The notes beneath the pieces were generated by a model. That model saw nothing but the letters and a program-made list of their open reading frames with translations. It did no database searches and was not told the origin of the DNA. The position numbers and the translations under genes were made by a program. Shown here one piece after another: positions 37,044 to 45,783 of a stretch of DNA of 64,000 nucleotides. Source of the stretch: Draconibacterium sediminis (GTDB taxonomy: Bacteria; Bacteroidota; Bacteroidia; Bacteroidales; Prolixibacteraceae); the NCBI RefSeq assembly GCF_000949475.1, contig NZ_JRHC01000001.1, positions 124,001 through 188,000 of the forward strand, read 5' to 3'. Positions within the stretch are counted from its first letter, which is position 1. Every line of letters starts with the position of its first letter.

Positions 37044-38480
37044 ATGAGAAAACTAATCTTACCAGCTATTCTAAGCTTGCTGCTGCTGGCTTGCCAGCCT
37101 AAAACTAAAACAACAGAGACGCAGCCTGCGCAGCCAAATATTATTTACATCCTGGCCGATGATTTGGGTTATGGCGATCTGAGTTGCTACGGGCAAACGC
37201 ATTTTTCAACACCCAATATCGATAAGCTGGCCGCAAATGGCATGCTGTTTACCCAGCATTATTCGGGTTCAACGGTTTGTGCTCCGTCGCGCTCGGCGTT
37301 AATGACCGGGCAACACACCGGCCACACACCCGTTAGAGGCAACAAAGAATGGCAGCCCGAAGGCCAGTATCCCATGGCGGCCAGTGCTGTCACCGTGGCC
37401 GAAGCACTTAAAGAAGCTGGTTACACCACAGGTGCTTTTGGCAAGTGGGGATTGGGTTATCCGGGCTCGGAAGGTGATCCGAACATGCAGGGATTCGACG
37501 AGTTTTATGGCTACAACTGCCAGCGAATGGGACATAACTACTACCCTTATCACTTATGGCACAACCAGGAAAAAATTGTTCTTGAAGGCAATTCCGGTAA
37601 AAAAACGGAATCGTACGGACCGGAACTCATTCATAAAGAAGCGCTTCGTTTTATCGAAAACAACAAAAACCAACCGTTTTTTATGTATTATCCGTCCATA
37701 ATTCCACACGCCGAATTGTTTGCTCCTGAAGAATATATTGCCAAATACCGCGGCAAACTTGAGCCCGAAAAAGCTTACAAAGGAGTTGATGATGGCCCCA
37801 ACTACAAACAGGGTGGCTACGGTTCGCAGCAGGAAACGCATGCAGCATTTGCAGCCATGGTGGATTACCTTGATATGCAGGTTGGCGAAATCGTTGCCAA
37901 ATTGAAAGAACTGGGGATTTACGACAACACTTTGATCATTTTTACATCTGATAACGGACCACATTTGGAAGGTGGAGCCGACCCTGATTATTTCAACTCA
38001 AACGGACCATTAAAAGGTTACAAACGCGATTTATACGAAGGTGGTATCCGGGTACCAATGATTGCAATGTGGAACGGAAAAATTAAAGCCGCCACCACAT
38101 CCAACCATATTTCTGCATTTTGGGATGTCTTTCCAACCGTAGCCGAAATTACCGGCATTTCTACTCCCGATTCCATTGACGGAGTTTCATTTTTACCTAC
38201 ACTGCTGGGCGAAGAACAAACGGCTCAGCACGATTATTTGTATTGGGAATTCCATGAATTGAAAGGCCGGCAGGCAATTCGTAAAGGCGATTGGAAACTG
38301 GTGCGCTACAACGTTTTCACACCCGAAAAAACAACTACCGAATTATACAATCTGGCTACCGATGTGGGCGAAGAGAACAATGTTGCTTCCGATCATCCTG
38401 AATTGGTTGAGGAAATGATTGCGCTAATCGAAAAATCACATACTAAATCTGATCTTTTTAAATTCGGAAATGAAGAATAA
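37044..38480 (+). CDS. Sulfatase, family S1 (formylglycine type), lipoprotein
   Basis: 478 residues. Lipobox LLAC (Cys17); metal-binding ADDLGYGD (Asp39, Asp40); the formylglycine signature CAPSRSALMTG with Cys79; a late metal-ligand stretch FTSDNGPHLEG; and a C-terminal subdomain GDWKLVRYNV. The Cys-type motif needs oxidation to formylglycine by a sulfatase-maturing enzyme, which is not in the window. It removes O-sulfate esters from glycans at the cell surface or periplasm. It lies 15 bp after the GH2 gene and just before a second sulfatase. Confidence 0.93.
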   Translation: MRKLILPAILSLLLLACQPKTKTTETQPAQPNIIYILADDLGYGDLSCYGQTHFSTPNIDKLAANGMLFTQHYSGSTVCAPSRSALMTGQHTGHTPVRGNKEWQPEGQYPMAASAVTVAEALKEAGYTTGAFGKWGLGYPGSEGDPNMQGFDEFYGYNCQRMGHNYYPYHLWHNQEKIVLEGNSGKKTESYGPELIHKEALRFIENNKNQPFFMYYPSIIPHAELFAPEEYIAKYRGKLEPEKAYKGVDDGPNYKQGGYGSQQETHAAFAAMVDYLDMQVGEIVAKLKELGIYDNTLIIFTSDNGPHLEGGADPDYFNSNGPLKGYKRDLYEGGIRVPMIAMWNGKIKAATTSNHISAFWDVFPTVAEITGISTPDSIDGVSFLPTLLGEEQTAQHDYLYWEFHELKGRQAIRKGDWKLVRYNVFTPEKTTTELYNLATDVGEENNVASDHPELVEEMIALIEKSHTKSDLFKFGNEE

Positions 38481-38490
38481 ACGGAACATT

Positions 38491-40065
38491 ATGAGCAACA
38501 AAATCACATTTCTGCTTCTAATTGCGATTACATTGTTATCGTGTGAGCCCAAAAAACAAGAGGTTTCAAAACCCAATGTTCTTTTTATTCTGGTTGACGA
38601 TTATGGCTACACCGATTGCAGCGTAATGGGCAGCAAATACTACGAAACACCCAATATCGACCGTATTGCCAACGAAGGGATGCTGTTTACCGACGGCTAT
38701 GCAGCTTGTCAGGTTTGCAGCCCGTCGCGAGCCAGCATCTTAAGCGGAAAATTCCCGGCACGGCATGGTATTACCGACTGGATTGGAGCAAAAACCGGCG
38801 AAGAATGGAGCAATACCGGCCGGGCCACAAAACTGCTTCCACCGGAGTATGTTCATCATCTTGAGCACAGCTACACCACATTGCCCGAAGCAATGAAAGA
38901 GGCCGGCTATAAAACTTTTTTTGCCGGGAAATGGCATTTGGGCGAAAAAGGATCGTGGCCCGAAGATCATGGTTTTGACATCAACAAAGGCGGTTGGGAT
39001 GTTGGTAGTCCGAAGGGCGGTTATTACGCCCCCTGGGAAAATCCTAATCTGCCAAGTGGCCCCAATGGAGAGAACCTCACCATGCGCTTGGCAAAAGAAA
39101 CTGTAGACTTTATCAAAAACCATAAAGACACCGCTTTTTTCGCTTACCTGTCGTTTTATGCGGTACATGGCCCCATTCAAACCACACAGGAAAAATGGGC
39201 AAAATACCGCGATAAAGCCGAAGCAATGGGAATTGCCGAAACCGGATTTGAAATGGGTCATTTTCTGCCCATCCGTCAACATCAGGATAACCCCATTTAT
39301 GCCGGGCTGGTGGAAAGTACCGACGACGCAGTTGGTTACATTCTTGATGCCCTGGACGAATTGGGCCTGGCAGAAAATACAATAATCTGCTTTACCGGCG
39401 ATAATGGCGGAGTGGCGGCCGGCGATGCATTTGCCACCTCGAATAAACCCTTGCGTGGCGGCAAAGGATATCAGTACGAAGGCGGAATTCGCGAACCATT
39501 CTTTATAAAAGTTCCTGAGCTGGGAAATGGACAGACGTGCAACACTCCTGTTACCGGAACCGATTTCTACCCTACAATTCTGGAACTTTGCGGGGCCAAT
39601 TTAAAACCGGAAGAACACAATGATGGAGTGAGTCTTGTTCCGCTTTTAAAAGGCGGATCACTTGCCGAACGACCTTTAATCTGGCATTACCCGCATTACG
39701 GGAACCAGGGTGGCGAACCATCATCAATTATCCGTTTGGGCGATTGGAAGCTTATTCATTATTACGAAGACGGCCGGGAAGCTTTATATAATTTGAAAAA
39801 TGATTTAAGCGAAACAAATGACCTGGCGGCTGAGAATCCGGAAAGAGTGGAACAGTTAAGCCAACAACTTTTTGCAATGCTGGAAGAAATGGGAGCTCGT
39901 TATCCAACACAAGATCCAACGTGGACAGCAGAGCGCGAAAAAGCACATCTTCAAAAGGTTATTGATAAAAGATGGCCGGCACTGGAAAAAGAACGGCTTT
40001 GGATGCTCTCAGAGGATTTCGATCCGGGTAATGATTGGTGGGGAAGTAAAATCACGATTGACTAA
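38491..40065 (+). CDS. Sulfatase, family S1 (formylglycine type), lipoprotein, second copy
   Basis: 524 residues from the ATG at 38491 (MSNKITFLLLIAITLLSC, lipobox Cys18). An in-frame ATG at 38470 overlaps the previous gene by 11 nt and adds seven residues; either is possible. Motifs: VDDYGYTDC (Asp36, Asp37), CSPSRASILSGKFPARHG with Cys76, FTGDNGGVAAGD. It differs from the first sulfatase in inserts and C-terminus (DPTWTAEREKAHLQKVI), so the pair likely removes sulfate from two positions. It is cotranscribed with the GH2 and first sulfatase. Confidence 0.92.
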   Translation: MSNKITFLLLIAITLLSCEPKKQEVSKPNVLFILVDDYGYTDCSVMGSKYYETPNIDRIANEGMLFTDGYAACQVCSPSRASILSGKFPARHGITDWIGAKTGEEWSNTGRATKLLPPEYVHHLEHSYTTLPEAMKEAGYKTFFAGKWHLGEKGSWPEDHGFDINKGGWDVGSPKGGYYAPWENPNLPSGPNGENLTMRLAKETVDFIKNHKDTAFFAYLSFYAVHGPIQTTQEKWAKYRDKAEAMGIAETGFEMGHFLPIRQHQDNPIYAGLVESTDDAVGYILDALDELGLAENTIICFTGDNGGVAAGDAFATSNKPLRGGKGYQYEGGIREPFFIKVPELGNGQTCNTPVTGTDFYPTILELCGANLKPEEHNDGVSLVPLLKGGSLAERPLIWHYPHYGNQGGEPSSIIRLGDWKLIHYYEDGREALYNLKNDLSETNDLAAENPERVEQLSQQLFAMLEEMGARYPTQDPTWTAEREKAHLQKVIDKRWPALEKERLWMLSEDFDPGNDWWGSKITID

Positions 40066-40175
40066 GCAAAATATAGTCATATTTCATATCTTTTACGTCT
40101 TAATAAAACAGTACATACTTTTAATGTCTCAATAAACAACAGACAAAACAGCACATAATTTAAACCACATAACCA

Positions 40176-41105
40176 ATGGAAAGAAGAAATTTTATTCGAA
40201 ACACAGTAGCGGGCAGCCTGGCATTTAGCGGTATTTCCGGAATTGCAAGTGCAGCAACGCCAGATTCAAAAGTGTCAAATTCGGCAAAGTTTAAGTTGAA
40301 ATACGCTCCGGGGCTTGGAACCTTCCGCGAGCATGTTGGACAAGACCCCATTGAAAACCTAAAGTTTATTGCCGATCAGGGTTTTACTGCATTTTTTGAC
40401 AATGGCCTGATGTGGAAACCGGCCGAAATGCAGGAAAAAATTGGTAACGAAGCAGCACGGCTTGGTCTTGATATTGGCCCGTTTATCGTTTATGCCGATC
40501 ATGGTGCCAAATACGCTGTTACTGACGATCCTGAAGTGACTAAAATGCTGGTAGATAAAACAAAAGAAGCACTTGATGTACAAAAAAGAACAGGTGCAAA
40601 AACAGGACTGATAACATTCGGTATATACGACGAAAAAATGGATTGGGATTATCAAACCATTAATGTAATCAATAATATGCGCGCTTGTTGTGATGTTGCC
40701 GGAACAACCGGACTGGAGATGGTTATGGAACCACTTAACCACCAGGTTGACCATCCAAAATTATTCCTCACAAAAATGGCTCAGGCTAAAATGATATGCG
40801 TAGCCGTTAATCATCCAAGCTGTAAAATTGTCGACGACCTGTACCATCAGCAAATTACCGAGGGGAACCTCATTATGAACATGGATATCTGCTGGGATTA
40901 TATTGGTGCATTTCATTGTGGCGACAACCCCGGACGTAAAGAACCCGGAACCGGTGAAATTAACTTTGTCAATATCTTCAAACATTTGCACGACAAAGGC
41001 TACAAAGGCACAATTTGCGCCGAACATGGTAAAAGTATTTCCGGAAAAGAAGGCGAAATAGCGTTTATTGAAGCCTACCGGAAAGCTGATTCTTTTGAAG
41101 TTTAA
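40176..41105 (+). CDS. Tat-exported hydroxypyruvate isomerase-like TIM-barrel protein
   Basis: 309 residues. It begins with a twin-arginine signal (MERRNFIRNTVAGSLAFSG, cleavage near ASA). The rest is an AP-endonuclease-2/xylose-isomerase-like TIM barrel: GLEMVMEPLNHQ with a metal Glu, CVAVNHPSC, MNMDICWDYIGAFHCGDNPGR with metal/substrate His and Asp, and CAEHGKSISGKEG near the end. Relatives interconvert hydroxypyruvate or act as sugar epimerases; the substrate is not clear. It is the fourth gene of the sulfatase operon (110 bp gap), so it may act on a sugar the operon releases. Confidence 0.8.
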   Translation: MERRNFIRNTVAGSLAFSGISGIASAATPDSKVSNSAKFKLKYAPGLGTFREHVGQDPIENLKFIADQGFTAFFDNGLMWKPAEMQEKIGNEAARLGLDIGPFIVYADHGAKYAVTDDPEVTKMLVDKTKEALDVQKRTGAKTGLITFGIYDEKMDWDYQTINVINNMRACCDVAGTTGLEMVMEPLNHQVDHPKLFLTKMAQAKMICVAVNHPSCKIVDDLYHQQITEGNLIMNMDICWDYIGAFHCGDNPGRKEPGTGEINFVNIFKHLHDKGYKGTICAEHGKSISGKEGEIAFIEAYRKADSFEV

Positions 41106-41129
41106 GAGTTAAAACAGTAGATAATTGAA

Positions 41130-41160
41130 AAAGGTGGTTTGTTAACAAACCACCTTTTTT
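41130..41160 (+). terminator. Terminator of the GH2/sulfatase operon
   Basis: A near-perfect palindrome AGGTGGTTTG / CAAACCACCT with loop TTAA and a run of six T, 26 bp after the last stop codon. The remaining gap to 41383 shows nothing recognisable. Confidence 0.9.
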
Positions 41161-41383
41161 CATTTATGTTTAATCTAAGAGGAGGGTAGGCAGTTTACGG
41201 CAATACTACCGAAGAACCGCCAAATATTTTGTATTGGTTAGTATGTCCTTCTCCGAACGTTTTGCAAAGATCGTTCGACATTCGATAAACGCAGCTTCAA
41301 ATCGTAAAAATTAAGCTCCATATTGTAAAAAGCATATACCTATACCAATAATTTGTACTTTTATAGCACAACTTAATTCGCAA

Positions 41384-42544
41384 ATGATTCAAACTATTGC
41401 TCTATTGTCTCCCATTTACGTTACCTTATTTTGGGGCATAATATTTTTAGTTCAAAAAAAATCGGACAATGCCCCACGGTGGACACTTGGCCTGTTTTTA
41501 ATTTTTGCGTGCTTTTTATATATCTCTCATGCCATATTTTTTTCGAGACTGTATCACCTTTATGCCTTTTTCGAAAGTATTTATTTATACACCGGACTGT
41601 CGCTCTACCCTCTTTTTTACACTTATATTTTAAAACTAACAACCCATAGCTTTAAAACACCCCGTCATTTATTTCATTTTATACCCGGGGTCCTTTTTGG
41701 GGTAGTTTCGCTACTATTAACGCTTACACTCTCACCCGAACAACGTATTTACTACGTGAAGCACATTCTCGTTGAAACAAACCTGAAAGCAATAAATTTC
41801 AACACTTTACCCGGAATAAAAGGATACATCTTTCTGCTCAGCCGAATTGTTTTTATTCTTCAAACAATAGTTTATCTGATGCTGGTAATTCGACTCTCCA
41901 ACCAACATAATAAAACCATTAACCAATATTTTTCGAATACCGAAGGCAAAAAAATGAACTGGGTACGTAACCTGAGTATCCTTGCTTTTGCCGTATCGGT
42001 TGCAGCTATAGCTTTTGCGCTTTTAGGAAGGAGTTATTTTATACACCATAACCTTTCGCTTCTTATTCCTTCAATTTTTTTCACCACAATATTTTTTCTT
42101 ATCGGTTACAAAGGAAATATGCAGCGCGAAATCTTTGAAATGTTATACGAACAAGAGAAAGACAATGTGGACGAGGAGATTTCGGACAGCCCTGAAAATG
42201 ACTTAAAAACACGACTTTTAAAACTATTTGAACACGACAAAATATACCAGGTTAACGAACTGAGAATAAGTACGGTTTGTGAATCGCTACTTACCAACCG
42301 CACCTACATTTCGAAATTGATAAACGACGAATTTGAAATGAATTTTAACGAGTTTGTAAATAAATACCGTGTTGCAGAGGCCAAACAGCTATTACTTTCA
42401 CGCGAAAACAACAAGTTCACAATGGAATATATTGCCCAGCAAGCCGGCTTTGGTTCGGTTGCGTCATTTTCGCGGGTGTTTAAGGAAATTGAAGGAACAA
42501 CTCCGGGGAAATATCGCGAAAAAAATTCTTCAAAAATGACTTAA
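41384..42544 (+). CDS. AraC family transcriptional regulator with N-terminal membrane domain
   Basis: 386 residues. The first 240 hold about seven hydrophobic helices with short loops (TIALLSPIYVTLFWGIIFL; LSLLIPSIFFTTIFFLIGY), resembling 7TM sensor-type modules. A linker leads to the AraC double helix-turn-helix (about 290-386): LRISTVCESLLTNRTYISKL, then FTMEYIAQQAGFGSVASFSR and the family ending FKEIEGTTPGKYRE. Membrane-anchored AraC proteins of this kind occur widely in Bacteroidota. The ligand is unknown. It stands alone between the glycan operon and the permease array and could regulate either. Confidence 0.88.
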   Translation: MIQTIALLSPIYVTLFWGIIFLVQKKSDNAPRWTLGLFLIFACFLYISHAIFFSRLYHLYAFFESIYLYTGLSLYPLFYTYILKLTTHSFKTPRHLFHFIPGVLFGVVSLLLTLTLSPEQRIYYVKHILVETNLKAINFNTLPGIKGYIFLLSRIVFILQTIVYLMLVIRLSNQHNKTINQYFSNTEGKKMNWVRNLSILAFAVSVAAIAFALLGRSYFIHHNLSLLIPSIFFTTIFFLIGYKGNMQREIFEMLYEQEKDNVDEEISDSPENDLKTRLLKLFEHDKIYQVNELRISTVCESLLTNRTYISKLINDEFEMNFNEFVNKYRVAEAKQLLLSRENNKFTMEYIAQQAGFGSVASFSRVFKEIEGTTPGKYREKNSSKMT

Positions 42545-42617
42545 ATCAGACCGGGATTTCGTCACTCATACCTGAGCGCCTCAATACTGACGAAACTTCG
42601 TTTGTCAGCATCTACGC
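42545..42617 (-). repeat. Hairpin unit and displaced permease C-terminal codons after the 802-residue permease
   Basis: Directly past the permease stop (TAG, 42620-42618) on the minus strand lie a hairpin (42608-42587, CTGAC-AAAC / GTTT-GTCAG) and then GAGGCGCTCAGGTATGAGTGA (42582-42562), which spells E-A-L-R-Y-E-stop, the same C-terminus as the permease, outside any gene. The same arrangement recurs at 56646-56708 and 61582-61645. Confidence 0.7.
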
Positions 42618-45026
42618 CTACTCATATCGTAAGGCTTCGACAGGATTTCGACTGGCTGCTCGATACGATTGAAAACTTACCGTAAACAAGGCAATCGCTA
42701 ATGCCAGAACTCCGGCCACCACAAAAATCCACCAACTCAAAGTGGTTTTATAGGCAAAATTCTCCAACCATTTATCCATGGCAAACCATGCCGCAGGACA
42801 GGCAATAACAAAGGCCAGCGCCACCCATTTAATGTAATCTTTATTAAGCAGTGTCAGAATTTCGGAAACGCGCGCGCCATTTACTTTTCGCACACCAATC
42901 TCTTTGGTACGGTTTTGTGTAATAATCAGTGCCAAACCAAACAAACCCATCGAGCAAATAAACAAGGCAATAAGCGTAAAAACCGATAACAAGCGAGCCT
43001 GTAGCAACTCGGCTTTGTACACGCGTTTATACATGGCATTAACGTGCTCGTACTGAAACGGATATTCGGGAAACAGATCATTCCACACCTTTCCCATATC
43101 GGCAAGCGCTTCATCTTTCATTCCGGGTTTAAACGACACCACAAAGTTTAAAAGCCATAATTTATCGCGTTTAAAAAGTACCAGCGGCTCTACCTGTTTT
43201 CGTAAACTCGACAAATGAAAGTCTTCAACCACACCGATAATTTTCCCTTTTGGTATGGTAATTCCCGATCCCGGAGATGAAAAAATAAGTTTGAAATCTT
43301 TACCAACAATATCCTCCGGATTCGAATAATGCAAGCGTTTCATGGCCGCTTTATTGATAATGTATTCACCCGAACCTTCATTGTCTTTGTTGTTTTCCGA
43401 AAAATTGGTGCCGGCCAAAAACTGCAGGTTGAATATCGATGCAAACGAATAATCGCAGGGGAAAACACCAATGCCATCAGAATTCTGCCCGGGATCTTCC
43501 GTTTCGTAACCTTCCATTTCAAACGGAAACATATCGTTTGCCTCGCCACCCGGTGGTTCCAACATGGCAGAAACCGATTCGATGCTGTTGTATTGCAGCA
43601 ATTCCTCTTTAAGCACGCCAAATTTTTGCTGAATACTGGCATGAACCGATTCAAAACAAATCACATTGTCTTGCTGAACGCCCATACTGTTTTTTAGCGC
43701 GTAGTTGGTTTGCCGCGAAATTACAATTACGGTAATGATTAAAGCAATGGAAAAAGCATATTGAAAAACGATTAAAACACGGCTGACGCCATTGCGGTGA
43801 ACCGCCACTGCAGATCCTCTGTTTCCACCCAGGCGGATAGTCGAGAAAACCGATTTCAGAACCGGAAGCATACCAAATACCAGCGCTAATAAACTAAATG
43901 CCAAAACCAACAGAATAATTGTGGTAGAATTCCCGGCCAGCAAATTCAGCTTATAAAAACGAATGATTCCGGTATTGACCGGCACCGACAGTAAAACGGT
44001 AAAAAACAAGGCGGCCGCAAGAATACAAATCCCCTCGAAAAAGAAATACTTAACCACCGCACTTTTTGAGGAGCCAAGTAGCTTGTTTATAAACAGATAT
44101 TTTGCACTGAAACCGCTCATCCCAATATTCAAGTTGGCGTAATTACTAATTGAAATTAGCAGCAAAATAAAAGCCGCAATGGCCAGTACATAAACGTTTC
44201 GGATGTTACTGTTTTCTTCGATCTCGCGGAGTTTATGCGAGTTTAAATGAATATCGGAAATCTTTTGCAAATGCACTTCGGTATCCATTTCCTCCGGATT
44301 GGTTTCGTTATTGTTTTTCAGGTAATCGTAAATTCCAGCCGTAACATTTTCAGGCGTAGTATTTTCGTTTAAAACCAGGTAGGTCCAGGCCCAGCCATAG
44401 GTAAACTGATCAGTCAGTGGTGTGGCCACAAAATCGGGATGAAAGTGACTGTTTGCCGGAAAATCTTCCATTACTCCTGCTATGGTAAAGTCCTGATCCT
44501 CGCCGTAATATTGCCCGGCCGGTAAAGTAAGCACCTCTCCCACCGGGTTCTTTTCTCCAAAAACCATTTTTGCAAAACTTTGGGTGACCACCATTGATGC
44601 CGGATTTTCAAGCACCGATTGTTTATCACCTATCAACATTTTTGCATCAAAAACATTAAAAAAAGTACTGTCGCACTCAAAAGCCTGCGCCACTTTGTAG
44701 TACCGCTGATCGTATTTCATTAAACCACCACGCACCGGACGTAAACGGACGAATTCCTCCACCTCCGGAAGCGCATCGCTCATTTCATGAATATACCCGG
44801 GATTGATGATGCGGGCAAAGTGTTTTCCGCTGAAAAAATCAGGATCCGTGGTTGTATAGCGGTAGATCTGAGCTGATTTCTGATGAAACGAATCGTAAGT
44901 CAACTCATTTTTCAGAAACAGCGCAATAAATATTATCCCGGTTAAAGCCAGACCAAGTCCGATTATTTTTACCAGGTTTAAAAACGGATGCTTTTGCAGG
45001 TTTCTTAATACAACTTTCAATACCAT
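42618..45026 (-). CDS. FtsX/MacB-like ABC transporter permease 1
   Basis: 802 residues, about eight membrane helices in a 1+3+1+3 pattern (near 18-38, 275-298, 325, 365, 418, 685, 735 and 765), with two large periplasmic MacB-type domains between. The cytoplasmic coupling motif KEIGVRKVNGARVSEIL and the ending AASRNPVEALRYE mark the Bacteroidota FtsX-like family. Such permeases use mechanotransmission to extrude peptides, drugs or lipoproteins, with an ATPase of the LolD/MacB type. It is 73 bp downstream of the only ATPase gene of the array and so is its most probable partner. Substrate unknown. Confidence 0.9.
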   Translation of the reverse strand: MVLKVVLRNLQKHPFLNLVKIIGLGLALTGIIFIALFLKNELTYDSFHQKSAQIYRYTTTDPDFFSGKHFARIINPGYIHEMSDALPEVEEFVRLRPVRGGLMKYDQRYYKVAQAFECDSTFFNVFDAKMLIGDKQSVLENPASMVVTQSFAKMVFGEKNPVGEVLTLPAGQYYGEDQDFTIAGVMEDFPANSHFHPDFVATPLTDQFTYGWAWTYLVLNENTTPENVTAGIYDYLKNNNETNPEEMDTEVHLQKISDIHLNSHKLREIEENSNIRNVYVLAIAAFILLLISISNYANLNIGMSGFSAKYLFINKLLGSSKSAVVKYFFFEGICILAAALFFTVLLSVPVNTGIIRFYKLNLLAGNSTTIILLVLAFSLLALVFGMLPVLKSVFSTIRLGGNRGSAVAVHRNGVSRVLIVFQYAFSIALIITVIVISRQTNYALKNSMGVQQDNVICFESVHASIQQKFGVLKEELLQYNSIESVSAMLEPPGGEANDMFPFEMEGYETEDPGQNSDGIGVFPCDYSFASIFNLQFLAGTNFSENNKDNEGSGEYIINKAAMKRLHYSNPEDIVGKDFKLIFSSPGSGITIPKGKIIGVVEDFHLSSLRKQVEPLVLFKRDKLWLLNFVVSFKPGMKDEALADMGKVWNDLFPEYPFQYEHVNAMYKRVYKAELLQARLLSVFTLIALFICSMGLFGLALIITQNRTKEIGVRKVNGARVSEILTLLNKDYIKWVALAFVIACPAAWFAMDKWLENFAYKTTLSWWIFVVAGVLALAIALFTVSFQSYRAASRNPVEALRYE

Positions 45027-45041
45027 CTGTGCTTAATTAAG

Positions 45042-45072
45042 CTGTCATTTCTCACTGCGTTCGAAAGGACAG
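45042..45072 (-). repeat. Short palindromic unit between ATPase and permease 1
   Basis: CTGTC-TTTC ... GAAA-GACAG stem-loop. It contains CGCAGTGAGAAATG, related to the GTAGTGAGAAGTGCG segment next to permease stops at 61.6 kb and 56.7 kb, so it is probably a member of the same dispersed repeat family. Confidence 0.4.
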
Positions 45073-45099
45073 ATATTTGAAACTTATTTTTGATAATTG

Positions 45100-45768
45100 C
45101 TATTCGTCTTCTTTCAAATAACCATCTTTTAAACGGACAATACGGTTTCCGTATTTTGCATTTTCTTCAGAGTGCGTCACCTGGATGATGGTCATTCCCT
45201 CATCGTTCAGTTTTTTCAGTAGCTCCATAATCATTTGTCCCTGCTCGCTGTGCAGGTTTCCTGTAGGCTCATCGGCCAGTAAAAGTTTCGGACTACCCAC
45301 AATTGCGCGTGCAATAGCTACCAGTTGTTGCTGACCACCCGACAACTGACTTGGGAACAGATCCTTTTTGGCCACAATGTTAAAGCGGTCAAGCATTTCG
45401 GCCACCAGGGCCTTACGTTCTTTGCCTTTCACCCCGCGATAAACCAACGGTGTTTCGATGTTTTCGTACACATTCATTTCCTCAATCAGATGAAAAGCCT
45501 GAAAAATAAAACCGATGTGACTACGATGGTACTGCACCTTTTGTTTTTCTTTTAACTGGTTGGCCGGCTGATCGAGGAACAAATATTCGCCTTCGTTGGG
45601 TTCGTCCAGAAAACCAATAATATTCAGTAAGGTTGATTTACCGGCACCACTGGGCCCCATAATTGAAACAAATTCGCCTTGATTAATATCAAGGTTTACT
45701 CCTTTTAATACAAAAGTTCGCTGAAACTTTGCGTCGTAGTATTTGTCGATGTTTTTTAGTTGTATCAT
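45100..45768 (-). CDS. ABC transporter ATP-binding protein (LolD/MacB-type)
   Basis: 222 residues, the usual size for stand-alone ATPases of this class. Walker A GPSGAGKST (38-46), Q-loop FIFQAFHLIEEM, signature LSGGQQQLVAIARAI (Leu where Arg is common), Walker B LLLADEP, D-loop/His switch VTHSEENA. It energises FtsX-like permeases by driving conformational change across the inner membrane. It is the only ATPase among seven permeases in this array, so either it serves several of them or further ATPases lie outside the window. It precedes permease 1 in the same operon. Confidence 0.93.
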   Translation of the reverse strand: MIQLKNIDKYYDAKFQRTFVLKGVNLDINQGEFVSIMGPSGAGKSTLLNIIGFLDEPNEGEYLFLDQPANQLKEKQKVQYHRSHIGFIFQAFHLIEEMNVYENIETPLVYRGVKGKERKALVAEMLDRFNIVAKKDLFPSQLSGGQQQLVAIARAIVGSPKLLLADEPTGNLHSEQGQMIMELLKKLNDEGMTIIQVTHSEENAKYGNRIVRLKDGYLKEDE

Positions 45769-45783
45769 GTTACTAGCTTATTA

